Assembly (NCBI GenBank): GCA_020686985.1
Contig: JAJEPU010000001.1
Span: 62,001 to 126,000 of the forward strand
DNA: 64,000 nucleotides
Origin: Brotaphodocola catenula
GTDB lineage: Bacteria > Bacillota > Clostridia > Lachnospirales > Lachnospiraceae
Direction of reading: 5' to 3'
In this document: positions 41,589-50,716 of the stretch, piece after piece
How the letters are laid out: the number at the start of each line of letters is the position of its first letter
How positions within the stretch are numbered: position 1 is the stretch's first letter
Program-made: the position numbers and the translations under genes
The notes under the pieces: generated by a model
Database searches by the model: none
The model's input: only the letters and a program-made list of their open reading frames with translations
What the model was told of the DNA's origin: nothing

Positions 41589-44027
41589 ATGAATTTGAAA
41601 AAGTTGATCTACTGGATGTTTTGCCCAAAAGTGAAAAACATGTTAGGGCGTAGATTGAGGCGAGGGATTTTGCTGACGGTATTTTTTATTCTATTTGTAG
41701 TCCCACCTTTGCCTGTATTTGCGATGCATACAAGAGATGTGCATGATCGAGATCAGGTGAATCAGAAAAGCATTCAGAAAATAATAGTAAGTAATGATAG
41801 AGCAGAAGTGATAAATCAATATGCCACTGGATCAAATACAAAAGGAAAAGATGATCAAAAAAAAGAAGAAATAAGATCGGATGAAGATGATGGCAATGGC
41901 AGTTTAGGAAATGAAGATAATTGTTCGAATGAGATAATAAAAGCATCAGATAGTGACTGGGATGACAAGGATTTGCAGGAAAAAATAGAGGATAAGAAAT
42001 TAGAAAACGAGAATCCTCAGGAAAATTTTGAAGATACAGTAACAAACGATCAAGAATCAGAAAATCTATATTTCAACACATCAGAAAATCAAAAAAATTC
42101 AGAACAGAAAACAGAATCTATAAGTGAAAATCAAATAAGAGATTTAAAGGATTATGTACTCAGCAGAGGAAGTACAAATGAATTGGCAAATTTTAATGTT
42201 TCTCTGTTAGATGCAGGAGAAATAACAATCGAGCCGGATGATAACGGCATCTATCATGTCTATGAGAATGATCTTTATTATCTGAACGTTCATTTTTATG
42301 CACCTATGGGAATTCCGGAAAAAGGTATTTATCAATATATTATGCCAGAAGGAATAAAAGCAATTCAAATTTTATCGCAAAATATTCGAGCAAGTGATGG
42401 AGCAGAAATTGGAATTTTAGAAATATTGGAATCAGGAAAAATTTTGAGTATCAGTATGAAAGAAAATAAAAAGATTCGATTGAATGTGACATTTTCTTGT
42501 ACGGTTGACTTTGAAAGAGAGAATCCTGCAATCAAAATTGAATCGCATAAAGATGGAAGTATTGCGAAAACAGGATATTTTAATGGATTAACGGGACAAT
42601 TTGAGTGGACGATCACAGCCCAGATTCCGGCATATGCTGGTGGAAAGGCGAAGGAGTGGTCTATTAGGGATATTATGTATGACCCACTCTGGGGAGATGC
42701 TTACACATGGAATTTAGAACAAATAAAAAATGTATATATAATTTGTAATGGAAAGAAAGAAGTGCTTTTAGATAAAAATATAGCAATGGAAAATCAAAAA
42801 AATATGGCATATGAATGGATTAGTACGACCGATCCACCTCGTTTATATATTCTTAATAAAACTACTAAAGATACATGTGAAGGATATTGTAAACATTGGT
42901 ATTTTACAGATCTTGTTACAATTATTGTTCATTATGAAAGTTCTTTAGAAGAAAGTAGTGAGTGGTTATCCGAAATTGAAGAGGAATCTAGTTTATATAA
43001 TGATGCTTGGTTAAATAATAAAAGTATTACAACAGAAATAAATCTTTCACCCTTATTCAGTAAATCTCATTCCTCAGATTCATCTAAATACACAATCACA
43101 TTAAATCCAGATTTTTATGATTTAAGTCGGCAAGAGGTTGTTATTGACGACGTTATGACGGGCAACGCTTATTATGTGACAGGCTCGATGACGGTGCTTG
43201 TGACGGACAAAAATGGGGTTACGTTTCCGCTTCAATATGGAACAGATTTTACAGTGGAAAAAGTGGATGGAAGTGCTCAGCACATTCGGATTCATGTTGC
43301 GAATCCGGGGGCGTATTGTTATCAGTTCACCTATAAGACAGTAGCCAAAAGTGATGGCGGGGCGGGTGAAGTGAAAAATGAAGCGCAGGTTACTTTGTGG
43401 GGGCGGGAGTTTTGTGCAGAGGATTACAGTTTTAGCTCTAGTGCAGAGGAATATTTTGTGCGAATGAAAAAGAGTGAGGAAGATAGTGGTAGGGCGGTCC
43501 CTGGTGCTCTTTATGGACTTTATTCGTCTACGGGAGAGTTGATGGTGCAAGGAGTTACGGATGCGCTGGGAGAGTGTCTGTTTCGTGGAGATCCGGTGAA
43601 CGGTTTTCTCTTGGATCGAGATTGTCTGTATTATCTGCAAGAGATAGAAGCTCCGGATGGGTATGAAAAAAATGAAACGAGAACATGGTTCTATTTTGCA
43701 GAATCGGATTATGAACAGTCGATTCGTCCGCTGTTGGAAGAGGCACGTTTTACAGGAGTCTATGGTGCAGAGGATGAAGAGGCGATAGAGATTGAAGAGG
43801 GACAGGATGAAAGTCTTTCGAGTTGGATTCTGGTGACGGACCGGAGAATAAAGACATATACACTTCCTCAGACCGGCGGAGTCGGGACGGATGAATATAT
43901 AACAGTTGCTTTTCTGATATTTGCAGGAATGGGAAGTGTATTTGATATTGTTTTCAGTGTTTCGGAACCAATCGAACAGGTGAAGGAGACTGGAAAAAAG
44001 AAGAAAGTAGAGGAGGATCAAAGATGA
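41589..44027 (+). CDS. LPXTG surface adhesin / pilus tip-type protein
   Basis: 812-residue cell-wall-anchored protein, first of the pilus operon and likely the tip or ancillary pilin. A signal peptide with a long basic N-region (RRLRRGILLTVFFILFVVP, about 22-40) is followed by a highly acidic Asn/Glu/Lys-rich stretch (about 60-200), an unrecognised beta-rich middle, a SpaA/Cna-B-type domain near 640-725 (VPGALYGLYSSTGELMV; YYLQEIEAPDGYEK holds the E-box Glu), and sorting signal LPQTGG (Leu759) with membrane helix and charged tail. The first 1.5 kb is clearly more AT-rich than the last third. AAAAGGAG precedes ATG 41589. Its stop overlaps the next start (ATGA). Confidence 0.83.
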   Translation: MNLKKLIYWMFCPKVKNMLGRRLRRGILLTVFFILFVVPPLPVFAMHTRDVHDRDQVNQKSIQKIIVSNDRAEVINQYATGSNTKGKDDQKKEEIRSDEDDGNGSLGNEDNCSNEIIKASDSDWDDKDLQEKIEDKKLENENPQENFEDTVTNDQESENLYFNTSENQKNSEQKTESISENQIRDLKDYVLSRGSTNELANFNVSLLDAGEITIEPDDNGIYHVYENDLYYLNVHFYAPMGIPEKGIYQYIMPEGIKAIQILSQNIRASDGAEIGILEILESGKILSISMKENKKIRLNVTFSCTVDFERENPAIKIESHKDGSIAKTGYFNGLTGQFEWTITAQIPAYAGGKAKEWSIRDIMYDPLWGDAYTWNLEQIKNVYIICNGKKEVLLDKNIAMENQKNMAYEWISTTDPPRLYILNKTTKDTCEGYCKHWYFTDLVTIIVHYESSLEESSEWLSEIEEESSLYNDAWLNNKSITTEINLSPLFSKSHSSDSSKYTITLNPDFYDLSRQEVVIDDVMTGNAYYVTGSMTVLVTDKNGVTFPLQYGTDFTVEKVDGSAQHIRIHVANPGAYCYQFTYKTVAKSDGGAGEVKNEAQVTLWGREFCAEDYSFSSSAEEYFVRMKKSEEDSGRAVPGALYGLYSSTGELMVQGVTDALGECLFRGDPVNGFLLDRDCLYYLQEIEAPDGYEKNETRTWFYFAESDYEQSIRPLLEEARFTGVYGAEDEEAIEIEEGQDESLSSWILVTDRRIKTYTLPQTGGVGTDEYITVAFLIFAGMGSVFDIVFSVSEPIEQVKETGKKKKVEEDQR

Positions 44028-45562
44028 ACCAAAACGTTAGGGAGAGTTCTGTGTGGTACAAGTGGGGATGTAGGATGATGGCATGGATTTCAATGGTGAT
44101 TTGTATTGGAATCATGATGATGGGAATCACGGCGTTGGCGGGAACGATGCATACGATTACTGCGCCGGACAATGGACATGAGTATGAAGTCTATCAGATT
44201 TTCACGGGCGATGAGACCGAAGGGATTTTATCGAATGTAAAGTGGGGAGAAAATGGAAGTGGAGAGTGTGGAGCCGGAGTTCCGGATTCTATTTTGAAGG
44301 AGATTGAGGAGGCAAGTGGAACAGATGCAGAGAAACTCGCGGTGATTAAAAAGTATGCCAGAATCAAGAAAGAAGAGGCATTTAAGATGATCTCGGAAGA
44401 AAGGGTTTTAAGTGTTCCGTCTGGATATTATCTGATGAAGGATAAGGATGGTTCTCAGGCGGGAAAGAATGATGCGTATACAACTTGGCTCGTGAAGGTT
44501 GTGGGTGATGTGAAGATGGCTCCGAAAGCGGACAAGCCTTCTTCAGAAAAGAAAGTGAAGGATCGAAATGACACGCTGGGAGAAGAATCTGGATGGCAGG
44601 ATTCCGCAGATTATGATGTGGAAGATCTGGTTCCGTTTCAGCTGACCGGAAAAGTAGCGTCAAATTATGATTCTTATTTGAGCTATCGTTTTGTTTTTCA
44701 TGATCAGCAGTCAGAGGGGCTTGATTTTCAGGTGGATACAGTGCGGGTGTTTGTGGACGAAAAGGAGATTACACAGGGATTTTCTGTGCAGACGTCGACA
44801 GAGGATGGGGATGCGTTTGAGGTAGTGTTTGAAAACATGAAGACAATCCCGGAAGTAAAAGCGGGAAGCACGGTGACGGTTGAATATAAATCACGGTTGA
44901 CGGATCAGGCAGTTTTAGGAGCAGAGGGAAATCCCAATACGATGTATCTGGAATACTCAAACAATCCGAATCAGGGACAGGAGGGAGAGACTGGAAAGAC
45001 ACCGGAGGATACGGTAATTGTTTTTACCTACAAGATTGTTGTAAAGAAGTTGGATGAGACAGGAAAAGCGTTGGAAGGTGCGGAATTTATTCTGGAAAAA
45101 CAGTTGCCAGATCGTGATGAGGGAGATGAAAACTGGCAGTCATTTGTGGCGGAAAAGAATACAACGGGAACCGTTTTTACATTTCGGGGATTAGATGACG
45201 GTGCATATCGATTGACAGAGTCGATCACACCGGCAGGATACAATACGGTTCCGGCTCTCTATTTTACGATTACAGCAGATCACCAGATTCTGTCAGATTC
45301 GCCGATTTTGGAAAATTTGAATGGAGAGACGGCGACAGGAGAGATCACATTTGTCATTGACAAGGAGGAAGGATTTCTCGAGACAACGGTTGTCAACAAA
45401 CATGGAGTGTCACTTCCGGAGACAGGTGGACGCGGAACTTTTCTGTTTTATGCAGTTGGTGGTGTTTTGATCTTTGCATCGATGGGAGCAGGAATGATGT
45501 ATCTGATGAAAAATTCGTCGAGAGGAGGGGAGGATGACGAGCATAAAGAGACGATGGATTAG
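44024..45562 (+). CDS. Major pilin backbone subunit (SpaA-type, LPETG)
   Basis: 512 residues. Signal peptide/anchor at about 16-40, then an N-terminal domain starting HTITAPDNGHEYEVYQIFTG, a pilin-type motif region with the candidate linking Lys in VKMAPKADKPSSEKKVKD, two Cna-B/SpaA isopeptide domains (the second with KKLDETGKALEGAEFILEKQ and E-box YRLTESITPAGYN), and a sorting signal LPETGG (Leu464) with membrane helix. This is the standard backbone-pilin layout; the adjacent class C sortase would polymerise it. GGAGG lies seven bases before the ATG. Confidence 0.9.
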   Translation: MNQNVRESSVWYKWGCRMMAWISMVICIGIMMMGITALAGTMHTITAPDNGHEYEVYQIFTGDETEGILSNVKWGENGSGECGAGVPDSILKEIEEASGTDAEKLAVIKKYARIKKEEAFKMISEERVLSVPSGYYLMKDKDGSQAGKNDAYTTWLVKVVGDVKMAPKADKPSSEKKVKDRNDTLGEESGWQDSADYDVEDLVPFQLTGKVASNYDSYLSYRFVFHDQQSEGLDFQVDTVRVFVDEKEITQGFSVQTSTEDGDAFEVVFENMKTIPEVKAGSTVTVEYKSRLTDQAVLGAEGNPNTMYLEYSNNPNQGQEGETGKTPEDTVIVFTYKIVVKKLDETGKALEGAEFILEKQLPDRDEGDENWQSFVAEKNTTGTVFTFRGLDDGAYRLTESITPAGYNTVPALYFTITADHQILSDSPILENLNGETATGEITFVIDKEEGFLETTVVNKHGVSLPETGGRGTFLFYAVGGVLIFASMGAGMMYLMKNSSRGGEDDEHKETMD

Positions 45563-46256
45563 AAGATTTCTGAAGTTTGTGCCTGTGATGCTGTTTGTTG
45601 TTGGAGTGTCGCTGATGCTTTATCCATATGTCAGCGATTGTTGGAATCGGTGGCATCAGTCGCGTGCGATTGCGGGATATGCAGATGCTGTTTCGCAGGA
45701 AAAGCGAGAAGATCTTGAGAACATGTGGAAGCAGGCAAGGATTTACAATATGGAGTTAAAGAGAAAGAAGAATCGTTATTATCTGAGTGAGGAGGATCAG
45801 ATTCGCTATCACCAGCTCCTAAATCTGACTGGAAATGGAATCATGGGCTATATTGAGATCCCCTCGATTCGGTGTTCGCTTCCGATTTATCATGGGACGG
45901 ATGAGTCGGTTCTTCAGGTTGCGACGGGTCATATCGAGGGAAGTTCTCTTCCTGTGGGAGGAGCCGGGAGTCACTGTGTGATTTCCGGTCACAGGGGGCT
46001 TCCGTCGGCAAGACTGTTTTCAGGTCTTGATCAGCTAAAAACCGGCGATTTTTTTAATCTGCGGGTGCTCAATCGGACGTTGCAGTATCAGATCGATGAG
46101 ATTAATATCGTGCTTCCGGATGACATTGGAAAATTGGAGATTGACCCCGAAAAGGATTTCTGCACGCTTGTTACCTGTACCCCTTATGGGGTGAATTCTC
46201 ATCGGCTTCTGGTTCGGGGAAGTCGTGTGGAAAAACAAAACGGAGATAGAGATTAA
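45534..46256 (+). CDS. srtC: Class C sortase (pilus polymerase)
   Basis: Membrane transpeptidase that links pilins through their LPXTG motif. 240 residues: N-terminal anchor (about 13-31), a helical region with YADAVSQ, beta-barrel domain IPSIRCSLPIYHGTDESVL, catalytic His in CVISGHRGLPSARLF, catalytic Cys in CTLVTCTPYGVNSHRLLVRG and the Arg in the same stretch. The TPYGVNxHRLLVRG ending is diagnostic of class C. Its start lies inside the pilin gene (29-base overlap) with GGAGG five bases upstream. The class C lid motif (DP-type) is not obvious. Confidence 0.92.
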   Translation: MTSIKRRWIRRFLKFVPVMLFVVGVSLMLYPYVSDCWNRWHQSRAIAGYADAVSQEKREDLENMWKQARIYNMELKRKKNRYYLSEEDQIRYHQLLNLTGNGIMGYIEIPSIRCSLPIYHGTDESVLQVATGHIEGSSLPVGGAGSHCVISGHRGLPSARLFSGLDQLKTGDFFNLRVLNRTLQYQIDEINIVLPDDIGKLEIDPEKDFCTLVTCTPYGVNSHRLLVRGSRVEKQNGDRD

Positions 46257-46349
46257 GAAAAAACAGTAATAGAGAGAAAAAACAGGGAAAGAAAAAATCA
46301 AGAAAACGTAGAAAAGAAGGTCATAAAAAGAAAAAGATGGGGAGATAAA

Positions 46350-48179
46350 ATGCGAAGGATCATGACACTTATCGCAGGTGGAGTGTGCGTAGGGATTTTG
46401 TGTGTGATGATATTTTTTCATATGCAGGGAATTCAGGTGTTGGCGATGACGGAGAATCTTTCAGAAAGTCCCATAGAGGGAAAGAAGATCGGATCTGTGA
46501 TCTTGGAATATGGACGGGAAAAGCCGATTCAGCATGCAGGTTTTTCAATCTTTCAGGTGGCAGAGAAAATTCAGGTATCAGAGAAAATTCAGGTGGCGGA
46601 GAAAACGGAAAATGGAAGTTACCGGAAAACGGGAGACTTTGAAACGTGTCCGGTTCAGATTGAACTTGAGGATGTTTCGCGGTGGAGGGAGACCGCGGAA
46701 ACATTGGAGATTTATGTGCTGAGGGATCGGTTGACTCCGCTGAGAAAAGGGGAGACAGATCTGAATGGGCGATTGAAATTTGAAAATCTGGGAGCAGGAG
46801 TTTATCTGATTGTTGGAGAGAAAAAGATAGAGGGGAAAAAGACCTATATTCCGGAGCCGATTTTACTTGTCCTGGCAAGAGATGGCAAATTACCGGAAAA
46901 TAAGGCATCGGAGAAGGTTGCATCAGGAAACGAAAAGTCGGAGAACGGAAAATCAGAGAATATGGATGAAGGAGGAGCTTATCAGGTGACGGTGCATCCG
47001 AAGTACCGGGAAGAAGAGAAAGCGCGGTCTTCAAATCGGGATCATGATGATGCTTCGGAAACCATTCGAGTAAGGGCAATGAAAGTCTGGGAGGACGAGA
47101 AGACAAGGGCTTACCCGGAAATCAGGCAACAGGATATTCAGGCGCATCCGACACAGGTAACGGTACAGCTTTTGAGGGATGGTGTATTCATGGAAAATGC
47201 CGTGTTGTCGGAGGACAATCAATGGAGTTATATGTGGGAAAATCTGGATGCAGACAGGGTTTGGAAGGTGGCAGAGGAAGTTCCGGAAGGATATGTCGTC
47301 TCGATTCGTCAGGAGGGAGAGACATTTCTGCTGACAAATCGGAAGGAGAATAGATATTTGCCTGGGGAGTCTGAAACTTCGGTGGAGGAACCAGATCTGC
47401 CGGATGCCGAAAAACTTCCGCAAACAGGAAGCTCGTGGTATCTGGTCTTGATTTTGGGAGCGATCGGAATTTTACTTGTGAGATGTTGTGGAAAGATTGA
47501 AAAAAGAAGAAAGGCGGATGACGGAAAAAAAGAGAGAAAAAGAGAGAAAACAGAAGAGAAGACGGGGGAGAAAAAATGGCGAAGCATTTGGGTGTGGATG
47601 CTAAGAATTTTTGGGACATGCTGTATGATTTTGGCTGGGATTTTTGCGGGAAAGAATAGTTCTGATGAGATTCAAGCGTATAATCATGTCAAGGAGAGTC
47701 AACGAAAACTGGGGGTGGAAGAACAAGCAAAGAAAAAGCAGGAACAACCACTCTATCTGCTTGACCCGGCTCGGGTGATGCCGGAGAAAGTGGTGGATGG
47801 GAAAGCCTATATTGGGGTATTGGAGATTCCTTCTCTTGGGCGTGAACTTCCCGTGATGAGTGAGTGGACGGATGAGAGACTAAAGCAGGCTCCGTGCCGA
47901 TATGCGGGTTCGGCGTATCTGCAAAATCTGGTGATTGCCGGTCATAATTATCGCGCGCATTTTTCTGGAATCGGAAATCTGAAAAAAGGAGATTCGGTGA
48001 TTTTTACAGATATGGACGGAAATCGATTTTTCTATGAGGTGACAGAAATTGAAATTTTAAATGCAGAAGAGACGGAGAGAATGACAGAGAGCTGGTGGGC
48101 GTTGACTCTGTTTACCTGTACTGTCGGAGGTGGACGGCGCATTGCCGTGCGCTGTGACGCGTTGGTGCAGGATGAGTAG
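46350..48179 (+). CDS. Fusion of an LPXTG surface protein with a sortase
   Basis: 609 residues in one uninterrupted frame. Part 1 (1-400): signal/anchor helix (about 5-32), a SpaA-like region (RLKFENLGAGVYLIVGEKK), a Cna-B-type domain (IRVRAMKVWEDEKTR...VTVQLLRDG), sorting signal LPQTG (Leu356-Gly360), membrane helix and a Lys/Arg/Glu tail. Part 2 (about 413-609): a second membrane helix and a sortase domain with VLEIPSLGRELPVMSEW, His532 in VIAGHNYRAHF, Cys590 in LFTCTVGG and Arg596/597. The sortase looks like class D or B-type, not class C. An internal in-frame ATG at 47598 could give free sortase, but no good ribosome binding site precedes it. GGGGAG precedes ATG 46350. It ends the pilus operon. 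Confidence 0.85.
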   Translation: MRRIMTLIAGGVCVGILCVMIFFHMQGIQVLAMTENLSESPIEGKKIGSVILEYGREKPIQHAGFSIFQVAEKIQVSEKIQVAEKTENGSYRKTGDFETCPVQIELEDVSRWRETAETLEIYVLRDRLTPLRKGETDLNGRLKFENLGAGVYLIVGEKKIEGKKTYIPEPILLVLARDGKLPENKASEKVASGNEKSENGKSENMDEGGAYQVTVHPKYREEEKARSSNRDHDDASETIRVRAMKVWEDEKTRAYPEIRQQDIQAHPTQVTVQLLRDGVFMENAVLSEDNQWSYMWENLDADRVWKVAEEVPEGYVVSIRQEGETFLLTNRKENRYLPGESETSVEEPDLPDAEKLPQTGSSWYLVLILGAIGILLVRCCGKIEKRRKADDGKKERKREKTEEKTGEKKWRSIWVWMLRIFGTCCMILAGIFAGKNSSDEIQAYNHVKESQRKLGVEEQAKKKQEQPLYLLDPARVMPEKVVDGKAYIGVLEIPSLGRELPVMSEWTDERLKQAPCRYAGSAYLQNLVIAGHNYRAHFSGIGNLKKGDSVIFTDMDGNRFFYEVTEIEILNAEETERMTESWWALTLFTCTVGGGRRIAVRCDALVQDE

Positions 48180-48182
48180 AAT

Positions 48183-48211
48183 TCAGAAGGGGAGAGACAA
48201 GCCCCTTCTGA
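48183..48211. terminator. Symmetric hairpin between converging genes
   Basis: TCAGAAGGGG (48183-48192) and CCCCTTCTGA (48202-48211) pair perfectly, ending two bases before the stop of the Crp/Fnr gene on the other strand. No strong T-run, but the position fits a shared terminator. Confidence 0.65.
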
Positions 48212-48212
48212 G

Positions 48213-48887
48213 TTATATGATTTCTTGAAGCGCGGAGAGATCCAAGATGCGGATCTGTCGTTTTTCGAGGGAGATCATTCCTTCCGCCTGCATGTTTGAG
48301 AGCTCCCTTGAGAGGGAGGGGCGGGCAACGCCGAGGTAATCTGCCATCTTTTCTCGGTTCATTGAGAACGTGTAGTCGGGATCAGAATGTGTATGTTGAA
48401 GAAGCATCCGGGCGATTTTCTGGCGAAGCGAAGCTCCGGAGATGATGCGGATTTTCTGGTTCAGATAGTATGCTTTTCCGGCGAAGACGGGGAGAAGATT
48501 TGCAATCAGCCGGTAGCTGAAGGAATTCTGGTTTACGGCATCCACATCAAAGAATGCCTTTGGAATCAGGAGAACGTCAGCAGTCGAATCTGCCAGAGCG
48601 AAGTAGTCGTATTCTTTTTTGTTTAGGAAGAGAAAAACCTCCCCGAACATTTCTCCGTGCTCCTGAAATGTCGCAACGATGTTACGTTTTCCTCCGAGGG
48701 AGTCATTGCCGATAACGATCGAGCCGGAGAGCAGAACCATCATGTAGCGGGGCAGTTCTCCCTGATGAAAGAGATAGGTGTCCTTCGGGTAGGAGACAAT
48801 GCGCGCCTGACTGACGAGAAGACATTCCTCAATCTCTGCCTCTGACATTCCCGCAAAGAGGGGACACTGATTCAGATTAAATTTCAT
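48213..48887 (-). CDS. Crp/Fnr-family transcriptional regulator
   Basis: 224 residues: N-terminal cyclic-nucleotide-type beta barrel (FHQGELPRYMMVLLSGSIVI; HGEMFGEVFLF), dimer helix, and a C-terminal HTH (NREKMADYLGVARPSLSRELSNMQAEGMISLEKRQI). There is no FNR-type N-terminal Cys cluster, so the signal is unknown; single cysteines could allow heme or redox sensing, as in HcpR-like members, but that is inference. AAAGGAGG precedes the ATG by seven bases. It lies 96 bases downstream of, and on the same strand as, the DUF1858/GTPase/ATPase cluster, its probable regulon. Confidence 0.85.
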   Translation of the reverse strand: MKFNLNQCPLFAGMSEAEIEECLLVSQARIVSYPKDTYLFHQGELPRYMMVLLSGSIVIGNDSLGGKRNIVATFQEHGEMFGEVFLFLNKKEYDYFALADSTADVLLIPKAFFDVDAVNQNSFSYRLIANLLPVFAGKAYYLNQKIRIISGASLRQKIARMLLQHTHSDPDYTFSMNREKMADYLGVARPSLSRELSNMQAEGMISLEKRQIRILDLSALQEII

Positions 48888-48983
48888 AACGGAACCTCCT
48901 TTCGCTCACGGAATCGTGGATTTTCAGTACGCTCTGTATTTAAGTCAATGCTCGTAGAGAATTACTGCGCGTTATACTCTAAG

Positions 48984-50018
48984 TTACACGAGATTTTGCA
49001 CAAGATCAAGGTTGAGGGAGAGTCCCTGGCGGAGTTGCTGGCGGGCATTTCCCATCATTGCATCGAGTTCTTCTAAGCGCTTCAGGAGTTCCTTTTCCTC
49101 TGAAGTTGTGGTGAGAACTTTGTGGATTCCGCCGTTCTGGATTACGATTCGTCGGTCTGCCATCAGTGCAAGCAGAGGATCGTGAGTCGCCATCAAAACG
49201 ATTTTGTCCTGAGAGACGAGGACATCTAGCGCCTTCTTGCGGTCGATTCCGGCATTCTCGATCTCGTCGATCAGGACGATCGGGGAAGCACTTAAAATTG
49301 CCGTGTCTGCAATCATCAGGGCGCGGGACTGACCACCACTCAAGGCGGTGACAGGGGTGTCCGCAGTGAAGGACTCACCGGCGAGCTGATTGGCAGATTC
49401 GAGGATCTGTTCTGCAATTTCTCTGCTGTTCTCGATCATTCGGCTCTGTGCGTGAAGCTCGAGAAATTCGCCGGCTTTTAAATCCATGACAAAGTTCATG
49501 TTCTGGGAGAGCTGGGCGACGAGTTTGTTGTTTGCAGAGTAGCGCCATTTCGGATCAGGACGTTCACCATTGATTCGGATACTGCGTCTGGTCGGGGTGT
49601 CGTTCTGGGCAGCCCACTCGATATCTGCGAGCAGACGACTTTTTCCAGAACCGGTCGGTCCGACAATCGAGATGATCTGCCCCGGAAGAATCGTGAGTTC
49701 GTCAAACCCCTCTGGCACATGGCTCTTGTCCGTTCCCGGAAGAATCGTGAGGGAGCGAACCTGGTTGTCCGTCTGAATTCCGAGAAATTCAGCCATCTGA
49801 TGAATATATATATCGAACTGTTCCGGGAGTTCGGCGCAGTCGAGTGCTTTCTCCTCGATCTCATCCTGGTCAAGTTGTGCAAGATATTCCGGAAAAGTCA
49901 GGGATTCTGAGCCTTTCGTATCAAGTCGGTTTTGAAGAAAGAACTCTTCTGTAAACGGGTATTTCTCGAGCAGTTCTGCGATCGTGAAACGACTGATCAG
50001 ACTTGTCTGTTTGTGCAT
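48984..50018 (-). CDS. Soluble ABC-type ATPase with DUF1858-like N-terminus
   Basis: 344 residues. The N-terminal 70 residues resemble a DUF1858 fold (FTIAELLEKYPFTEEFFLQNRLD). An ABC domain follows with Walker A VGPTGSGKSRLL, signature ALSGGQSRALMIAD, Walker B PIVLIDEIENAG and H-loop MATHDP. No membrane segment and no permease gene in the cluster. The start ATG 50018 (GGAG eight bases upstream) overlaps the end of the GTPase gene, so translation is coupled. Function unknown; context suggests cofactor or metal handling rather than transport. Confidence 0.8.
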   Translation of the reverse strand: MHKQTSLISRFTIAELLEKYPFTEEFFLQNRLDTKGSESLTFPEYLAQLDQDEIEEKALDCAELPEQFDIYIHQMAEFLGIQTDNQVRSLTILPGTDKSHVPEGFDELTILPGQIISIVGPTGSGKSRLLADIEWAAQNDTPTRRSIRINGERPDPKWRYSANNKLVAQLSQNMNFVMDLKAGEFLELHAQSRMIENSREIAEQILESANQLAGESFTADTPVTALSGGQSRALMIADTAILSASPIVLIDEIENAGIDRKKALDVLVSQDKIVLMATHDPLLALMADRRIVIQNGGIHKVLTTTSEEKELLKRLEELDAMMGNARQQLRQGLSLNLDLVQNLV

Positions 50019-50716
50019 GATTCGTTCTCCTTCCAATCCATTTTTCGGCTGTTGCCAAGCTGGAATTTTTCACCGATTCTTCGTTCGCCGAGACAGTAGG
50101 AACACATCGCAGACGGCATTGAGAAACGCAGCTTCATGCCCTGAACGCTCTCAACGTTCTGTTCCTTGTTGTAGAGCAGAGTGCTGAGCTCGTGTGCACC
50201 CTGTCCACTCAGACCATTGACATGGATGACCATTGCACGCGGATTGACGGCACTTACACGGGCGGAGAAGACCTCTCGCTCTGCCTGGGAGACGATGTCG
50301 CCCTTGGTGATGACGACGATGTCAGCCGACTTGAGGAGCGGTCCGATCTTTTTCGGCGTGTTGATTCCCGAGAGGTTGTCGATGACGCAGACTCCGGTGA
50401 TTTCCTCAAGATAAGGGGAGCAACGATTGCAAAGCCCTGCGGATTCGGTGATCAGAAGATCAAGTCCCTCGCAATTTCCCCAGTTTACGACATCCTCAAT
50501 GTTTGAGGCAAAGAAGTGGTCGGGGCAGAGACCGCCGGAGAGTCCTTTTTTGACGGGGATTCCTGCTTTCTCGTACAGGATGTCATCATCAGTGAACAGA
50601 CAGTCAAATTTTACAACGCCGACCTTCTTTCCATCTGCCTGAAAGGAGGCGATCGTCTTTAAGATTACTGAGGTCTTGCCGGATGAGGGCGGACCAGAAA
50701 AAATAATCAGATTCAT
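49997..50716 (-). CDS. G3E-family GTPase (CobW/HypB/UreG-like)
   Basis: 239 residues. P-loop FSGPPSSGKTSVIL at the N-terminus, the G3E hallmark ITESAGLCNRC (Walker B with Glu and a following CxxC), and a guanine-specificity-like VITKGD. The C-terminal part has another CxxC in MCSYCLGERRIGEKF. G3E proteins insert metals or cofactors (Ni, Co, Zn) into target enzymes; the cysteines fit metal binding, but the target is unknown. It overlaps the neighbours on both sides (4 bases with the upstream gene, 22 with the downstream one). Confidence 0.83.
   Translation of the reverse strand: MNLIIFSGPPSSGKTSVILKTIASFQADGKKVGVVKFDCLFTDDDILYEKAGIPVKKGLSGGLCPDHFFASNIEDVVNWGNCEGLDLLITESAGLCNRCSPYLEEITGVCVIDNLSGINTPKKIGPLLKSADIVVITKGDIVSQAEREVFSARVSAVNPRAMVIHVNGLSGQGAHELSTLLYNKEQNVESVQGMKLRFSMPSAMCSYCLGERRIGEKFQLGNSRKMDWKENESCTNRQV

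Noticed and set aside
47576-47656. Possible separate start (ATG 47576) for the sortase half of the fusion
   Set aside because: It is in another frame and that frame stops after about 27 codons; the long frame runs through without interruption.
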